Source: Comamonas serinivorans
GTDB taxonomy: Bacteria > Pseudomonadota > Gammaproteobacteria > Burkholderiales > Burkholderiaceae_C
Direction of reading: 5' to 3'
Length of the DNA: 64,000 nt
NCBI RefSeq assembly: GCF_002158865.1
Contig: NZ_CP021455.1
Span: forward strand, 620,001-684,000
In this document: piece after piece, positions 32,771 to 43,225 of the stretch
Numbering within the stretch: position 1 is the stretch's first letter
Layout: each line of letters opens with the position of its first letter
Made by a program: the position numbers and the translations under genes
The notes under the pieces: model-generated
The model's input: the letters and a program-made list of their open reading frames with translations, nothing else
Told to the model about the DNA's origin: nothing
Databases searched by the model: none

Positions 32771-34498
32771 TCAGGGCAGGTCCAGCGGGGCATCGGGCTG
32801 CATGCCGGCGGCCAACTGGGCCACGTGCAGGCGTTTGCGGATGGTGATTTCGTTCAGATCCAGCTCGGCCACCAGGCTGCGCAGCGACTCATCGTTGATG
32901 CGGTGGGCGTGGCGCTCGGCATACAGCGCCGTGCGCTCCTGGCGCACACAGTGCAGGCGCAGCTCCAGCTCCATCACGTACTGCAGCTTGTGCTGCTGGG
33001 CCAGCGCGGCCTCTTCGTTGGCGGGCTCGGCCCCCACGGGGCCGCTGTCGCGCAGCACATCCATGCGCGAACGGTACTCGCGCGTGATCTGGCCCGCGGC
33101 ATCCTGGTGCATGGCCAGCCAGTCTTGGCTGTGCTGCCGGATGTCGGCTTCGCTGACCACCAGGCTGGCCAGCGCGGCGTCGCAGGCCGCCAGGCGCGCC
33201 AGCCGCTCCTCGCGTCCGGTTTCCGACTCGGCCGGCTTGGGCAGGCGGCGCAGGATCAGCGGCAGGCCGATGCTGGCGAGCACCAGCGTGAACAAGATGG
33301 TGCCCGTGGCCAGGAAGATCACCAGCTCGCGCGCCGGGAAGGGTGTCTTGCCCTGCAGGGTCAGCGGGATGGACAGGGCGGCCGCCAGCGTCACGGCGCC
33401 ACGGATGCCGGCCAGCGTGGTTGCCAGCGTCAGCAGCTGCGACGGGCGTTCGGCGAGCTTGCCGTGCCGGTGTGCCTTCATCAGGCTGGCGTGCACGCCG
33501 AACGTGATCCACAGCCAGCGCAGCAGCAGCAGCGCGGTGGACAGCACCACCACGTAGCCCACGAGCCGCCAGGCTTCGATGCCGTGGACCTGTACCAGGG
33601 TGTCGCCGATGATGGACGGCAACTGGATGCCCAGCAGCAGGAAGATGGCGCCGTTGAAGGACGACTCGACCAGGGTCCACACGCTCTCGGTCTGCAGGCG
33701 CTCGCGCACGAAGGCGTCGCGGTTGAGGTCGGCGAAGTTGGTGGCCACGCCGGCGGCCACCGCCGCCAGGATGCCCGAGACCGCGATCTTTTCGCCCACC
33801 AGGTAGGCGGCAAACGGCAGCAGCACCAGCAGCAGCACCAGTTGGGTCGAGGCCAGGTCGCCCAGGCGCCGGCTCACGGCTTCGCGCACCAGGGCGAACA
33901 GCCAGCCCAGCAGCGCCCCGACGGCGACGCCGCCGACCGCCATCCAGACGAAGTCCTTGGCCACGCTCTGCCAGGCCAGCGAGCCGGTCACCGTGGCCAG
34001 CACAGCGAACTTCAGCGCCACCAGGCCGGAGGCGTCGTTCAGCAGCGATTCGCCCTCGAGGATGTGCATGGTCTTGGGCGGCATGCCCAGGTTGCGCGTG
34101 ATGGCCGACACCGCCACGGCGTCGGTGGGCGACACCACGGCGGCCAGGGCGAAGGCCACGGGCAGCGGGATGGCGGGAATCATCCAGTGCACGAAGTAGC
34201 CCAGGCCGATGACCGTGAACAGCACCAGGCCCAGCGCCAGCATCAGGATGGGGCGGGCCAGTGCAAAGAATTCGCGCTTAGGGATGCGCCAGCCATCGGC
34301 GAACAGCAGCGGCGGGATGAACAGCAACAGGAAGATGTTCGGATTGAACTGGATGTGCAGGCCGCGCTGGGGCCACGACAGCAGCGCCCCGATGGCGATC
34401 TGGATCAGCGGCAGGGGCACGGCGCGCACGTAGCGGGCCAGGATGCCCGACACGGCGCCCAGCATCAGCACCAGCAGGACGGTTTCAATGGTGTGCAT
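32771..34498 (-). CDS. CPA1-type Na+/H+ antiporter (NhaP/YjcE-like)
   Basis: The protein has 575 residues. About 12 transmembrane helices fill the first 400 residues, with the ion-binding motif VVSPTDAVAVSAITRNLG and the following LEGESLLNDASGLVALKFA that define CPA1 exchangers. A cytoplasmic C-terminal region of about 150 helical residues follows. It should exchange Na+ or K+ for H+ at the inner membrane. The ATG at 34498 (MHTIETVLLVLM) is the family start; the frame is open much further upstream, but with Arg/Pro-rich non-protein sequence. It sits in opposite orientation between the acyl-CoA synthetase and liuB. Confidence 0.92.
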   Translation of the reverse strand: MHTIETVLLVLMLGAVSGILARYVRAVPLPLIQIAIGALLSWPQRGLHIQFNPNIFLLLFIPPLLFADGWRIPKREFFALARPILMLALGLVLFTVIGLGYFVHWMIPAIPLPVAFALAAVVSPTDAVAVSAITRNLGMPPKTMHILEGESLLNDASGLVALKFAVLATVTGSLAWQSVAKDFVWMAVGGVAVGALLGWLFALVREAVSRRLGDLASTQLVLLLVLLPFAAYLVGEKIAVSGILAAVAAGVATNFADLNRDAFVRERLQTESVWTLVESSFNGAIFLLLGIQLPSIIGDTLVQVHGIEAWRLVGYVVVLSTALLLLRWLWITFGVHASLMKAHRHGKLAERPSQLLTLATTLAGIRGAVTLAAALSIPLTLQGKTPFPARELVIFLATGTILFTLVLASIGLPLILRRLPKPAESETGREERLARLAACDAALASLVVSEADIRQHSQDWLAMHQDAAGQITREYRSRMDVLRDSGPVGAEPANEEAALAQQHKLQYVMELELRLHCVRQERTALYAERHAHRINDESLRSLVAELDLNEITIRKRLHVAQLAAGMQPDAPLDLP

Positions 34499-34842
34499 GA
34501 CAGGGTCAATCCGATGGCAGGCCGGCACGCGCCCCGGGGCGCGTGGGCCGTGGCTGCCCAGGGTGGACAGAATAGCAAGTGGGCCCGACAGTTCCCGCGC
34601 GGCCGCCGGTTTGGCACAGCGGCCTCGGTGTGCGCTGGTCGTTCGCGGGGTGCGGCGCCCGCGCCGGGTGTCCCGGCACCGGGCGTTTCTGTGCCGGGTG
34701 TTCGCCGGTGGGCCGCGCCTGCGGGCCGCTGCGGCTGGCCGGACCTGGCGCGACGCGGCCCGCTCCGGCGTGGTTTCTTTCCGTGTGGGGCGTCGCCCGT
34801 GGTGCGATCTGCCCGACCGTTCTTTCAGCAAGGCCTAATTCC
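34499..34842. other. divergent region between antiporter and liuB
   Basis: The 344 bp have no gene or palindrome copy. Promoters for both directions are expected here. Confidence 0.5.
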
Positions 34843-36465
34843 ATGAGCAAGCTTTCGTCACAGATCAACCCGCGCTCGGCCGACTTCCAGGCCAACGCGC
34901 AGCAGATGCGCCAACTGGTCGAGGAGCTGCGCGAGCGCCTGGCCGAGGTCCAGCAGGGCGGCGGCCAGGCCGCGCGCGACAAGCACACGGCGCGCGGCAA
35001 GCTGCTGCCCCGTGACCGGGTGCAGATGCTGCTCGACCCCGGCACGCCGTTCCTCGAGATCGCCCCGCTGGCCGCGCTGAACATGTACGACAACGCGGCG
35101 CCGGGCTCGGGCCTGATCGCCGGCATCGGCCGGGTCAGCGGCGTCGATTGCATGATCGTCTGCAACGACGCCACGGTGAAGGGCGGCACCTACTACCCCA
35201 TCACCGTCAAAAAGCACCTGCGCGCGCAGGAGATCGCCGAGCAGAACCACCTGCCCTGCATCTACCTGGTTGATTCGGGCGGGGCCAACCTGCCCAACCA
35301 GGACGAGGTCTTCCCCGACCGCGAGCACTTCGGCCGCATCTTCTACAACCAGGCCAACCTCAGCGCGCGCGGCATCGCGCAGATCGCCGTGGTCATGGGC
35401 TCGTGCACGGCTGGCGGCGCCTACGTGCCGGCCATGAGCGACGAGTCCATCATCGTGGCCAACCAGGGCACCATCTTCCTGGGCGGCCCGCCGCTGGTGA
35501 AGGCGGCCACCGGCGAGGTGGTCAGCGCCGAGGACCTGGGCGGCGGCGACGTGCACACGCGGCTGTCCGGCGTGGCCGACCACCTGGCGCAGAACGACCT
35601 GCACGCCCTGCAGCTCGCGCGCCAGGCCGTGGCCAACCTCAACCGCCCGCGCACGCAAGCCGGCGACTACCGCGACGCGCAAACCCAGGCCCCGCAGCCG
35701 CCGGCCCATGACGCGAGCGAGCTGTACGGCGTGGTGCCCACCGATTCGCGCAAGCCCTTCGACGTGCGGGAAATCATCGCGCGCATCGTCGACGGCAGCG
35801 AGATGCACGAGTTCAAGGCCCGCTTCGGCGCCACGCTGGTGTGCGGCTTCGCCCACATCGAGGGCATGCCCGTGGGCATCATCGCGAACAACGGCATCTT
35901 GTTTTCAGAGAGCGCGCAAAAGGGCGCGCACTTCATCGAGCTGTGCTGCCAGCGCAAGGTGCCGCTGGTGTTCCTGCAGAACATCACCGGCTTCATGGTG
36001 GGCCGCAAGTACGAGAACGAGGGCATTGCCCGCCACGGCGCCAAGCTGGTGACGGCCGTGGCCACGGCCAACGTGCCCAAGTTCACCGTCATCATCGGCG
36101 GCAGCTTTGGCGCCGGCAACTACGGCATGTGTGGCCGGGCCTACAGCCCGCGCTTCCTGTGGATGTGGCCCAACGCGCGCATCAGCGTCATGGGCGGCGA
36201 GCAGGCCGCCAGCGTGCTCGCCACCGTCAAGCGCGATGGCATCGAGGCCAAGGGCGGCAGCTGGTCGGCCGATGAGGAGGAGGCCTTCAAGGCCCCCATC
36301 CGCGCGCAGTACGACGTGCAGGGCAACCCCTATTACGCCACCGCCCGCCTGTGGGATGACGGCATCATCGACCCGGTGGACACGCGCCGCGTGCTGGCGC
36401 TGGGCCTGGCCGCGGCCGCGCATGCGCCGATTCCCGAGCCGCGCTTCGGCGTCTTCCGCATGTGA
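34843..36465 (+). CDS. liuB: methylcrotonyl-CoA carboxylase beta chain (carboxyltransferase)
   Basis: The protein has 540 residues, as usual for LiuB/MccB. It transfers CO2 from carboxybiotin on LiuD to 3-methylcrotonyl-CoA in leucine degradation. Family features are ARGKLLPRDRVQMLLDPGTP, the N-domain acyl-CoA oxyanion loop GSCTAGGAYVPAMSDES, and the C-domain biotin oxyanion loop GGSFGAGNYGMCGRAYSPRF followed by WPNARISVMGGEQAA. The N-Y-G-M-C-G-R-A-Y variant is typical of the methylcrotonyl/geranyl type rather than propionyl-CoA carboxylase. The ATG is at 34843. liuC follows after 87 bp containing a palindrome copy. Geranyl-CoA (AtuC) is a less likely alternative. Confidence 0.93.
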   Translation: MSKLSSQINPRSADFQANAQQMRQLVEELRERLAEVQQGGGQAARDKHTARGKLLPRDRVQMLLDPGTPFLEIAPLAALNMYDNAAPGSGLIAGIGRVSGVDCMIVCNDATVKGGTYYPITVKKHLRAQEIAEQNHLPCIYLVDSGGANLPNQDEVFPDREHFGRIFYNQANLSARGIAQIAVVMGSCTAGGAYVPAMSDESIIVANQGTIFLGGPPLVKAATGEVVSAEDLGGGDVHTRLSGVADHLAQNDLHALQLARQAVANLNRPRTQAGDYRDAQTQAPQPPAHDASELYGVVPTDSRKPFDVREIIARIVDGSEMHEFKARFGATLVCGFAHIEGMPVGIIANNGILFSESAQKGAHFIELCCQRKVPLVFLQNITGFMVGRKYENEGIARHGAKLVTAVATANVPKFTVIIGGSFGAGNYGMCGRAYSPRFLWMWPNARISVMGGEQAASVLATVKRDGIEAKGGSWSADEEEAFKAPIRAQYDVQGNPYYATARLWDDGIIDPVDTRRVLALGLAAAAHAPIPEPRFGVFRM

Positions 36466-36477
36466 TGGTGCGCGCAT

Positions 36478-36528
36478 GGGTATTGGTTGAATGCCGTTTT
36501 AATATGAACGCGAACCACCCCATACTGC
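36478..36528. repeat. interrupted palindrome, copy 11
   Basis: GGGTAT (36478-36483) and CATACTGC (36521-36528) form the outer arms; the inner arms CGTT (36495-36498) and AACG (36507-36510) pair. It lies 12 bp after the liuB stop and 24 bp before liuC. Confidence 0.8.
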
Positions 36529-36552
36529 TTGATCAATTCCAAGGAATCTTCC

Positions 36553-37359
36553 ATGGCTGAAGCCCCGAACACGCCCCAGGCCGCCGTCGGCGTCCACCTC
36601 GATGCCGCCACGCGCATCGCCACCGTCACCCTGCAGCGCGAAGACGTGCGCAACGCCTTCAACGATGCCGTGATCGCCGAGCTGACCCAGGCCTTTCGCG
36701 CGTTGTCGGACCACGAGGGCGTGCGCGTCATCGTGCTCGCGGCGCGCGGCAAGGCCTTCTGCGCTGGCGCCGACCTGAACTGGATGCGCCGCATGGCCGA
36801 CTACAGCCGCGACGAAAACCTGGCCGACGCCGCCGCGCTGGCCGAGATGCTGCGCGTGATCGCTACCTGCCCCAAACCCACCATCGCGCGCGTTCAGGGC
36901 GACGTCTATGCCGGCGGCCTGGGCCTGGTGGCCTGCTGCGACATGGCGGTGGCCGCGGACACGGCCCACTTCTGCGTCAGCGAGGTGAAGATCGGCCTGA
37001 TTCCGGCCACCATCAGTCCCTACCTGGTGCGGGCCATGGGCGCGCGGGCGGCACAGCGCTATTTCTTGACGGCCGAACGCTTCTCGGCGGCCGAGGCGCA
37101 TCGCCTGGGCCTGGTGCACGAGGTGGTCGGCAGCGACGACCTGGACGCCACGGTGGCCAGCCTGGCCGGCGCCCTGGCCACGGCCTCGCCCGATGCCGTG
37201 CGCAGCTGCAAGCGCCTCATCGATGCGGTGACCGACCAGCCCATCACGCCCGCGCTCATCGCCGACACCGTGGCCGGCATTGCCGACATCCGCGCCAGTG
37301 CGCAGGGCCGCGAGGGTGTGCAGGCTTTCCTGCAAAAGCGCCAGCCGAACTGGCTGTGA
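36553..37359 (+). CDS. liuC: enoyl-CoA hydratase/isomerase family, methylglutaconyl-CoA hydratase-like
   Basis: The protein has 268 residues in the crotonase fold. The oxyanion-hole segments are ARGKAFCAGADLNWMRRMA and VQGDVYAGGLGLVACCDMAV, with the catalytic-helix region FCVSEVKIGLIPATISPYLV. The phrase AGADLNWMRRM and position between the two carboxylase subunits fit LiuC, which hydrates 3-methylglutaconyl-CoA to HMG-CoA. AAGGA about 8 bases before the ATG at 36553 decides the start over 36529. HMG-CoA lyase (liuE) and isovaleryl-CoA dehydrogenase (liuA), the flanking steps, are not in the window. Confidence 0.9.
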   Translation: MAEAPNTPQAAVGVHLDAATRIATVTLQREDVRNAFNDAVIAELTQAFRALSDHEGVRVIVLAARGKAFCAGADLNWMRRMADYSRDENLADAAALAEMLRVIATCPKPTIARVQGDVYAGGLGLVACCDMAVAADTAHFCVSEVKIGLIPATISPYLVRAMGARAAQRYFLTAERFSAAEAHRLGLVHEVVGSDDLDATVASLAGALATASPDAVRSCKRLIDAVTDQPITPALIADTVAGIADIRASAQGREGVQAFLQKRQPNWL

Positions 37360-37475
37360 TGGCCACGACCCACCCCGTCACCCGTGTTTGCGCCCATCAT
37401 GGCCACCCGCCACGCACCGCAACGCTTGCCGCGTGCTGACGCGAGCGTGTGTCTGAACACGAGAAGGAGCAGGGC

Positions 37476-38231
37476 ATGAGCGACACCTGGAATGGCTTGA
37501 TTCAATGGCTGCACACCTTGGGCCTGCACCCGGACCCCAGCACGGTGGCCGCCGTGGGCGACACGGCCAACGCTGCCGTGGCCAAGCTGGACATGCCCAC
37601 GCTGCTGGCCCTGGCCGCCGCGCTGGGCTGGGCCAGCGGTTTTCGGCTGTACGCGGTGACCTTCATCGTGGGCAGCCTGGGCGCGCTGGGTTGGCTGGCG
37701 CTGCCGGCCGGCTTGCAGGTGCTGAGCAGCCCCGCGGTGCTGCTCATCAGCGGCGTGTTGCTCGTGGTCGAGTTTTTCGCCGACAAGGTGCCTTGGCTGG
37801 ACAGCGCTTGGGACGGCCTCAATGCCTTCATCCGCATCCCCGGTGGTGCGCTGCTGGCGGCGGGGGTATTCGGCCTGGACGATCCCACCATGGGCGTGAT
37901 TGCCGGTTTACTGGGGGGCTCGCTGGCGGCGACCTCGTTTGCCACCAAGGCCACCACGCGCGCGGCCATCAACACCTCGCCCGAGCCCTTTTCCAACTGG
38001 GGCGCGTCCTTGCTTGAAGACGGTTTGGTGGTGGGCGCCGTGTGGCTGGCCACGCAGCACCCCTACACCTTTGGCGTGGTGCTGGTCGTCGTGCTGATCC
38101 TGTCGGTGATCCTGATGGTGGTGCTGGTCAAGTTCTTGAAAGCCGTCTGGCGGCGCGTGGCACGGCTGATGGGCAAAACCGTGGCCGAAGAACCGCAGCT
38201 GCTGGCCATGCCGCCGGCCAGGCGTGGGTGA
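37476..38231 (+). CDS. DUF4126 membrane protein
   Basis: The protein has 251 residues with about five hydrophobic segments. DUF4126 features are ALGWASGFRLYAVTFIVGSLG, VLLVVEFFADKVPWLDSAWD and GVIAGLLGGSLAATSFATKA followed by TRAAINTSPEPFSNW. The end has a long helix (VVVLILSVILMVVLVKFL) and a basic tail. The family is widespread and uncharacterised. GAGAAGGAG upstream supports the ATG at 37476. It lies in the same orientation between liuC and liuD, so it is likely transcribed with the leucine-degradation genes; no biochemical link is known to me. Confidence 0.9.
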   Translation: MSDTWNGLIQWLHTLGLHPDPSTVAAVGDTANAAVAKLDMPTLLALAAALGWASGFRLYAVTFIVGSLGALGWLALPAGLQVLSSPAVLLISGVLLVVEFFADKVPWLDSAWDGLNAFIRIPGGALLAAGVFGLDDPTMGVIAGLLGGSLAATSFATKATTRAAINTSPEPFSNWGASLLEDGLVVGAVWLATQHPYTFGVVLVVVLILSVILMVVLVKFLKAVWRRVARLMGKTVAEEPQLLAMPPARRG

Positions 38232-38494
38232 ATGCATGAGCAGCACATGGCCCCGCACGATGCATGTGGATGTGGACGACACGGCAGTTCGCTGCCTGGC
38301 TGAACAGGACGCGCCGCTGTACCTGCGCACCGGCGGTGCCGATCGCGGTCGCGACACGGCCGCCGGGCTGGGTTGGGCGGATTGCTGGGTGGGTGTGTTG
38401 ACCAAGCCACAGGCCTGCGAGTGACGCGACTGCCGACACGCGTGGCCCGGCCATGCAGCGGAACCTGGATGGAATGATTTTTTGGAGACGCGAG

Positions 38495-40582
<2,088 letters not shown>

Positions 40583-40585
40583 GGT

Positions 40586-40637
40586 GAGTATCTGGTTGTT
40601 GCCGTTCATTGCAAAACGGCAAGTGATGCATACTGCC
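40586..40637. repeat. interrupted palindrome, copy 12
   Basis: The inner arms TTGCCGTT (40599-40606) and AACGGCAA (40615-40622) are perfect over 8 bp. The outer arms are GAGTAT and CATACTGCC. It lies between the convergent liuD and cusF-like genes. Confidence 0.9.
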
Positions 40638-40680
40638 TTGCATGAACGCGGGCATTCCTGGGCTCACGGTCCGGCGCTGG

Positions 40681-41100
40681 TCACAGCGCGTGCAGCTGCG
40701 TGACGACGAGGGCGCCGCCCTGGCGTTCGGCCTGGAAGCGCACCCGCTGACCGGGCTGCAGGTCGGCCGTGGCCTGCAAGCGGGGGTGCAGCTGGAACAC
40801 CATGGTCATGGCCGGCATCGCCAGGTTCGCGATGGCGCCATGGCGCAGCGTGAGCTTGCCCGTGTGCGGGTCCCAGCGGCGCACTTCGCCGTCGACCCAG
40901 GGCTCGGCCGCATCGGGCGCCGTGGTGCCGGGTGTGGCTGGTGTGGCTGGTGTGGCCGTCGCGTTCGCGGGTGGCTCGTGCGAGGCGTGATCGTGCGTGG
41001 CCTGGGCCTGAGCGGTGCCCAGGGCCAGGCCCAACAGCAGGGCGACGGCGGCCACGCGGCGCGTGGCACGGCGCAAACTTGAAGGTGAAAACGGGGTCAT
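40681..41100 (-). CDS. CusF-like periplasmic copper-binding protein
   Basis: The protein has 139 residues. A signal peptide (VAAVALLLGLALGTAQAQA) leads to a His/Pro/Thr-rich stretch (THDHASHEPPAN) and then a CusF-type OB-fold domain: VDGEVRRWDPHTGKLTLRHG, then IANLAMPAMTMVFQLHP with the M-P-A-M-T-M metal site, and ADLQPGQRVRFQAE. CusF shuttles Cu(I) or Ag(I) in the periplasm. Its RND partner CusBA is absent here. It is the last gene of a leftward copper operon. GGAG 7 bases upstream supports the ATG at 41100 rather than 41118. Confidence 0.9.
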   Translation of the reverse strand: MTPFSPSSLRRATRRVAAVALLLGLALGTAQAQATHDHASHEPPANATATPATPATPGTTAPDAAEPWVDGEVRRWDPHTGKLTLRHGAIANLAMPAMTMVFQLHPRLQATADLQPGQRVRFQAERQGGALVVTQLHAL

Positions 41101-41163
41101 CTGCGGGCTCCAAAACATGAGGTGAGGGCGATGAAGCGGCCTGGGGGCCGAGACTCAGGCTGC

Positions 41164-41661
41164 TCAGCGGTGGCTGCTGAACACGCGGGTGGTCACGTCC
41201 TGGCCCGGCGCTGGGCGTGTCACGAGCAGCACGTCGTAGGGGTCGCGGCGGTCGCCGTAGGCCGGGCCGTCCATGCCGGGGCTGCCCACGGGCATGCCGG
41301 GCACGGCCAGCCCCAAGGCCCGGGGCCGCTCCTTCAGCAGGCGGCGGATGTCGGCGGCCGGCACATGGCCTTCCACCACGTAGCCCCCGACCAACGCGGT
41401 GTGGCATGAACCCAGGCGCGACGGCAGCCCCAGCCTGGCGCGCATGGCGCTGTTGCCGGTGTCGTGCACGGTGATGGCGAAGCCGGCTTGCGCCATGCGG
41501 TCCACCCAGTCTTGGCAGCACCCGCAGTTCGGGTCTTTCCAGACCGTCATGGCGGTGCGGGTGGTGTCGGTGTTGGCCTGGCCGAGGGCGCTGGTCAGGG
41601 CGGCCAGGCCGCCCAGGGTCAGGGTCAGCCAGCGGCGGCGTGAGGTGGGCGGGGTCATCAT
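41164..41661 (-). CDS. DUF411 metal-binding protein
   Basis: The protein has 165 residues. The N-terminus has a twin-arginine-like signal (SRRRWLTLTLGGLAALTSAL). The DUF411 core starts with the metal-site motif VWKDPNCGCCQDWVDRM and continues with LGSCHTALVGGYVVEGHVPA, IRRLLKERPRALGLAVPGMP and GSPGMDG. DUF411 proteins regularly accompany copper oxidases and CusF-like proteins and are thought to bind metal in the periplasm. It lies between the cusF-like gene and the multicopper oxidase gene on the same strand. Confidence 0.93.
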   Translation of the reverse strand: MMTPPTSRRRWLTLTLGGLAALTSALGQANTDTTRTAMTVWKDPNCGCCQDWVDRMAQAGFAITVHDTGNSAMRARLGLPSRLGSCHTALVGGYVVEGHVPAADIRRLLKERPRALGLAVPGMPVGSPGMDGPAYGDRRDPYDVLLVTRPAPGQDVTTRVFSSHR

Positions 41662-41808
41662 GGGGTGCTCCGGGTGAGGTGAAATGAGGGGTTGCGGTGA
41701 GGTGGTCCGGCTGCGGGGCCGTCGCTGACGTGGGGCCTGGGCGGCGCCGGTGAACCGGCTGCCGCGTCGTCAACCGCCGGACGTGCGCAGGCCTTGGGCG
41801 GTCCTGCG

Positions 41809-43224
41809 TCAGTGGCCGTCGTGCGCGCCGGGTGATGGCGCGCCAGGGGCGGCGTGACCGGCATGACCGGGCTTGTGCACCTGGGCGGCCCCGGGTGCGG
41901 TGCCGGGCGCGGTCTGGCGTGGCGCTTGCGCATCCAGCGGTGCGCCCGTCCACTCGCGCGCCACGGTGCCCGCCGGGTGCCGGTACCAGCCCGGGTCGCG
42001 GTGGTCGTTGGCGCCGAGGTCGCGCCGCACCTTGAGCGTGGTGAACATGCCGCCCATCTCGAGGGGGCCGAAGGGCCCGGCGCCGGTCATCATGGGAAAG
42101 GTGTTGTCCGGCAGCGGCATCTCCATGCCGCCCATGTCGGCCATGCCGCGCTCGCCCATCCGCATGTAGTCCGGCACGATCTGCTGGATCTTCTCGACCA
42201 GCCCGCGGTGGTCCACGCCGATCAGCGTGGGCAGGTCGTGGCCCATGGCGCCCATGGTGTGGTGGCTTTTGTGGCAGTGGAAGGCCCAGTCGCCCGGTTC
42301 GTCGGCGATGAACTCGACCTGGCGCATTTGGCCCACGGCGACATCCGTGGTGACCTCGGGCCAGCGTGCGGCGCGCGGGGTGGGGCCGCCGTCGGTGCCG
42401 GTCACCTCGAACTCGTGCCCATGCAGGTGGATGGGGTGGTTGGTCATCGTCAGGTTGCCCACGCGGATGCGCACGCGGTCGTTCTGCCGGGCCACCAGGG
42501 GGCTGATGGCGGGAAACACGCGGCTGTTGAAGGTCCAGATGTTGAAGTCCGTCATCTCGGCCACGCGCGGCGTCTTGCTGCCCGGCTCCACGTCGTAGGC
42601 GGCCAGCAGCAAGGCGTAGTCGCGCTGGACCTCGGCGATCAGCGGGTGGGCGCCGCGCGGGTGGGTGATCCACAGGCCCATCATGCCCATGGCCATCTGC
42701 ACCATCTCGTCGGCATGGGGGTGGTACATGAAGGTGCCGGGCCGGCGCGCCTCGAACTCATAGACGAAGGTCTTGCCCGGTGCGATGTGGGGCTGGGTTA
42801 GCCCGCCCACGCCGTCCATGCCGTTGGGCAGGCGCTGGCCGTGCCAGTGCACGGTGGTGTGTTCGGGCAGGCGGTTGGTGACGAAAAGGCGCACGCGATC
42901 GCCGTGCACGACCTCGATGGTGGGGCCGGGCGACTGGCCGTTGTAGCCCCACATGTTGACGAAGAAGCCGGGCGCGACCTCGCGCACCACGGGTTCGGCC
43001 ACCAGGTGAAACTCCTTCACGCCGTTGTGCATGCGCCAGGGCAGGGTCCAGCCGTTGAGCGTGATCACGGGGCGGTACGGTCGGCCGTTCGGCGGCGCCA
43101 GGGGCGCCGCCGTGTCCGCCGAGGCCTGCGACACGGGCTCGGGCAGCGCGGCCAGGGCCGCACGGTTGACGGAGGCGGCGGCGACTGCGGTGGCCGCGCC
43201 AGCGAAAAAGTGACGGCGTTGCAT
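41809..43224 (-). CDS. multicopper oxidase, copper-tolerance type
   Basis: The protein has 471 residues with a Tat-like N-terminus (MQRRHFFAGAATAVAAAS). All four copper-binding motifs are present: HWHGQRL, MYHPHADEM, HPIHLHGHEF and WAFHCHKSHHTMGAMGH. A Met-rich segment follows (MRMGERGMADMGGMEMP), as in CueO/CopA-type cuprous oxidases that convert Cu(I) to the less toxic Cu(II), and a His-rich tail ends in GAHDGH. It is shorter than CopA (about 600 residues). One base separates it from the TolC-like gene's stop, so both belong to one operon. Confidence 0.93.
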   Translation of the reverse strand: MQRRHFFAGAATAVAAASVNRAALAALPEPVSQASADTAAPLAPPNGRPYRPVITLNGWTLPWRMHNGVKEFHLVAEPVVREVAPGFFVNMWGYNGQSPGPTIEVVHGDRVRLFVTNRLPEHTTVHWHGQRLPNGMDGVGGLTQPHIAPGKTFVYEFEARRPGTFMYHPHADEMVQMAMGMMGLWITHPRGAHPLIAEVQRDYALLLAAYDVEPGSKTPRVAEMTDFNIWTFNSRVFPAISPLVARQNDRVRIRVGNLTMTNHPIHLHGHEFEVTGTDGGPTPRAARWPEVTTDVAVGQMRQVEFIADEPGDWAFHCHKSHHTMGAMGHDLPTLIGVDHRGLVEKIQQIVPDYMRMGERGMADMGGMEMPLPDNTFPMMTGAGPFGPLEMGGMFTTLKVRRDLGANDHRDPGWYRHPAGTVAREWTGAPLDAQAPRQTAPGTAPGAAQVHKPGHAGHAAPGAPSPGAHDGH

Positions 43225-43225
43225 G

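Noticed and set aside
32081..34846. A 921-residue plus-strand open frame
   Set aside because: It runs through the 93-bp tandem array and antisense of the CPA1 antiporter gene; the peptide is repetitive and His/Gln-rich with no domain.
38236..38424. A 62-residue frame between DUF4126 and liuD genes
   Set aside because: No recognisable features, no clear ribosome-binding site and no hydrophobic or motif content; it could be real, but I cannot support it.
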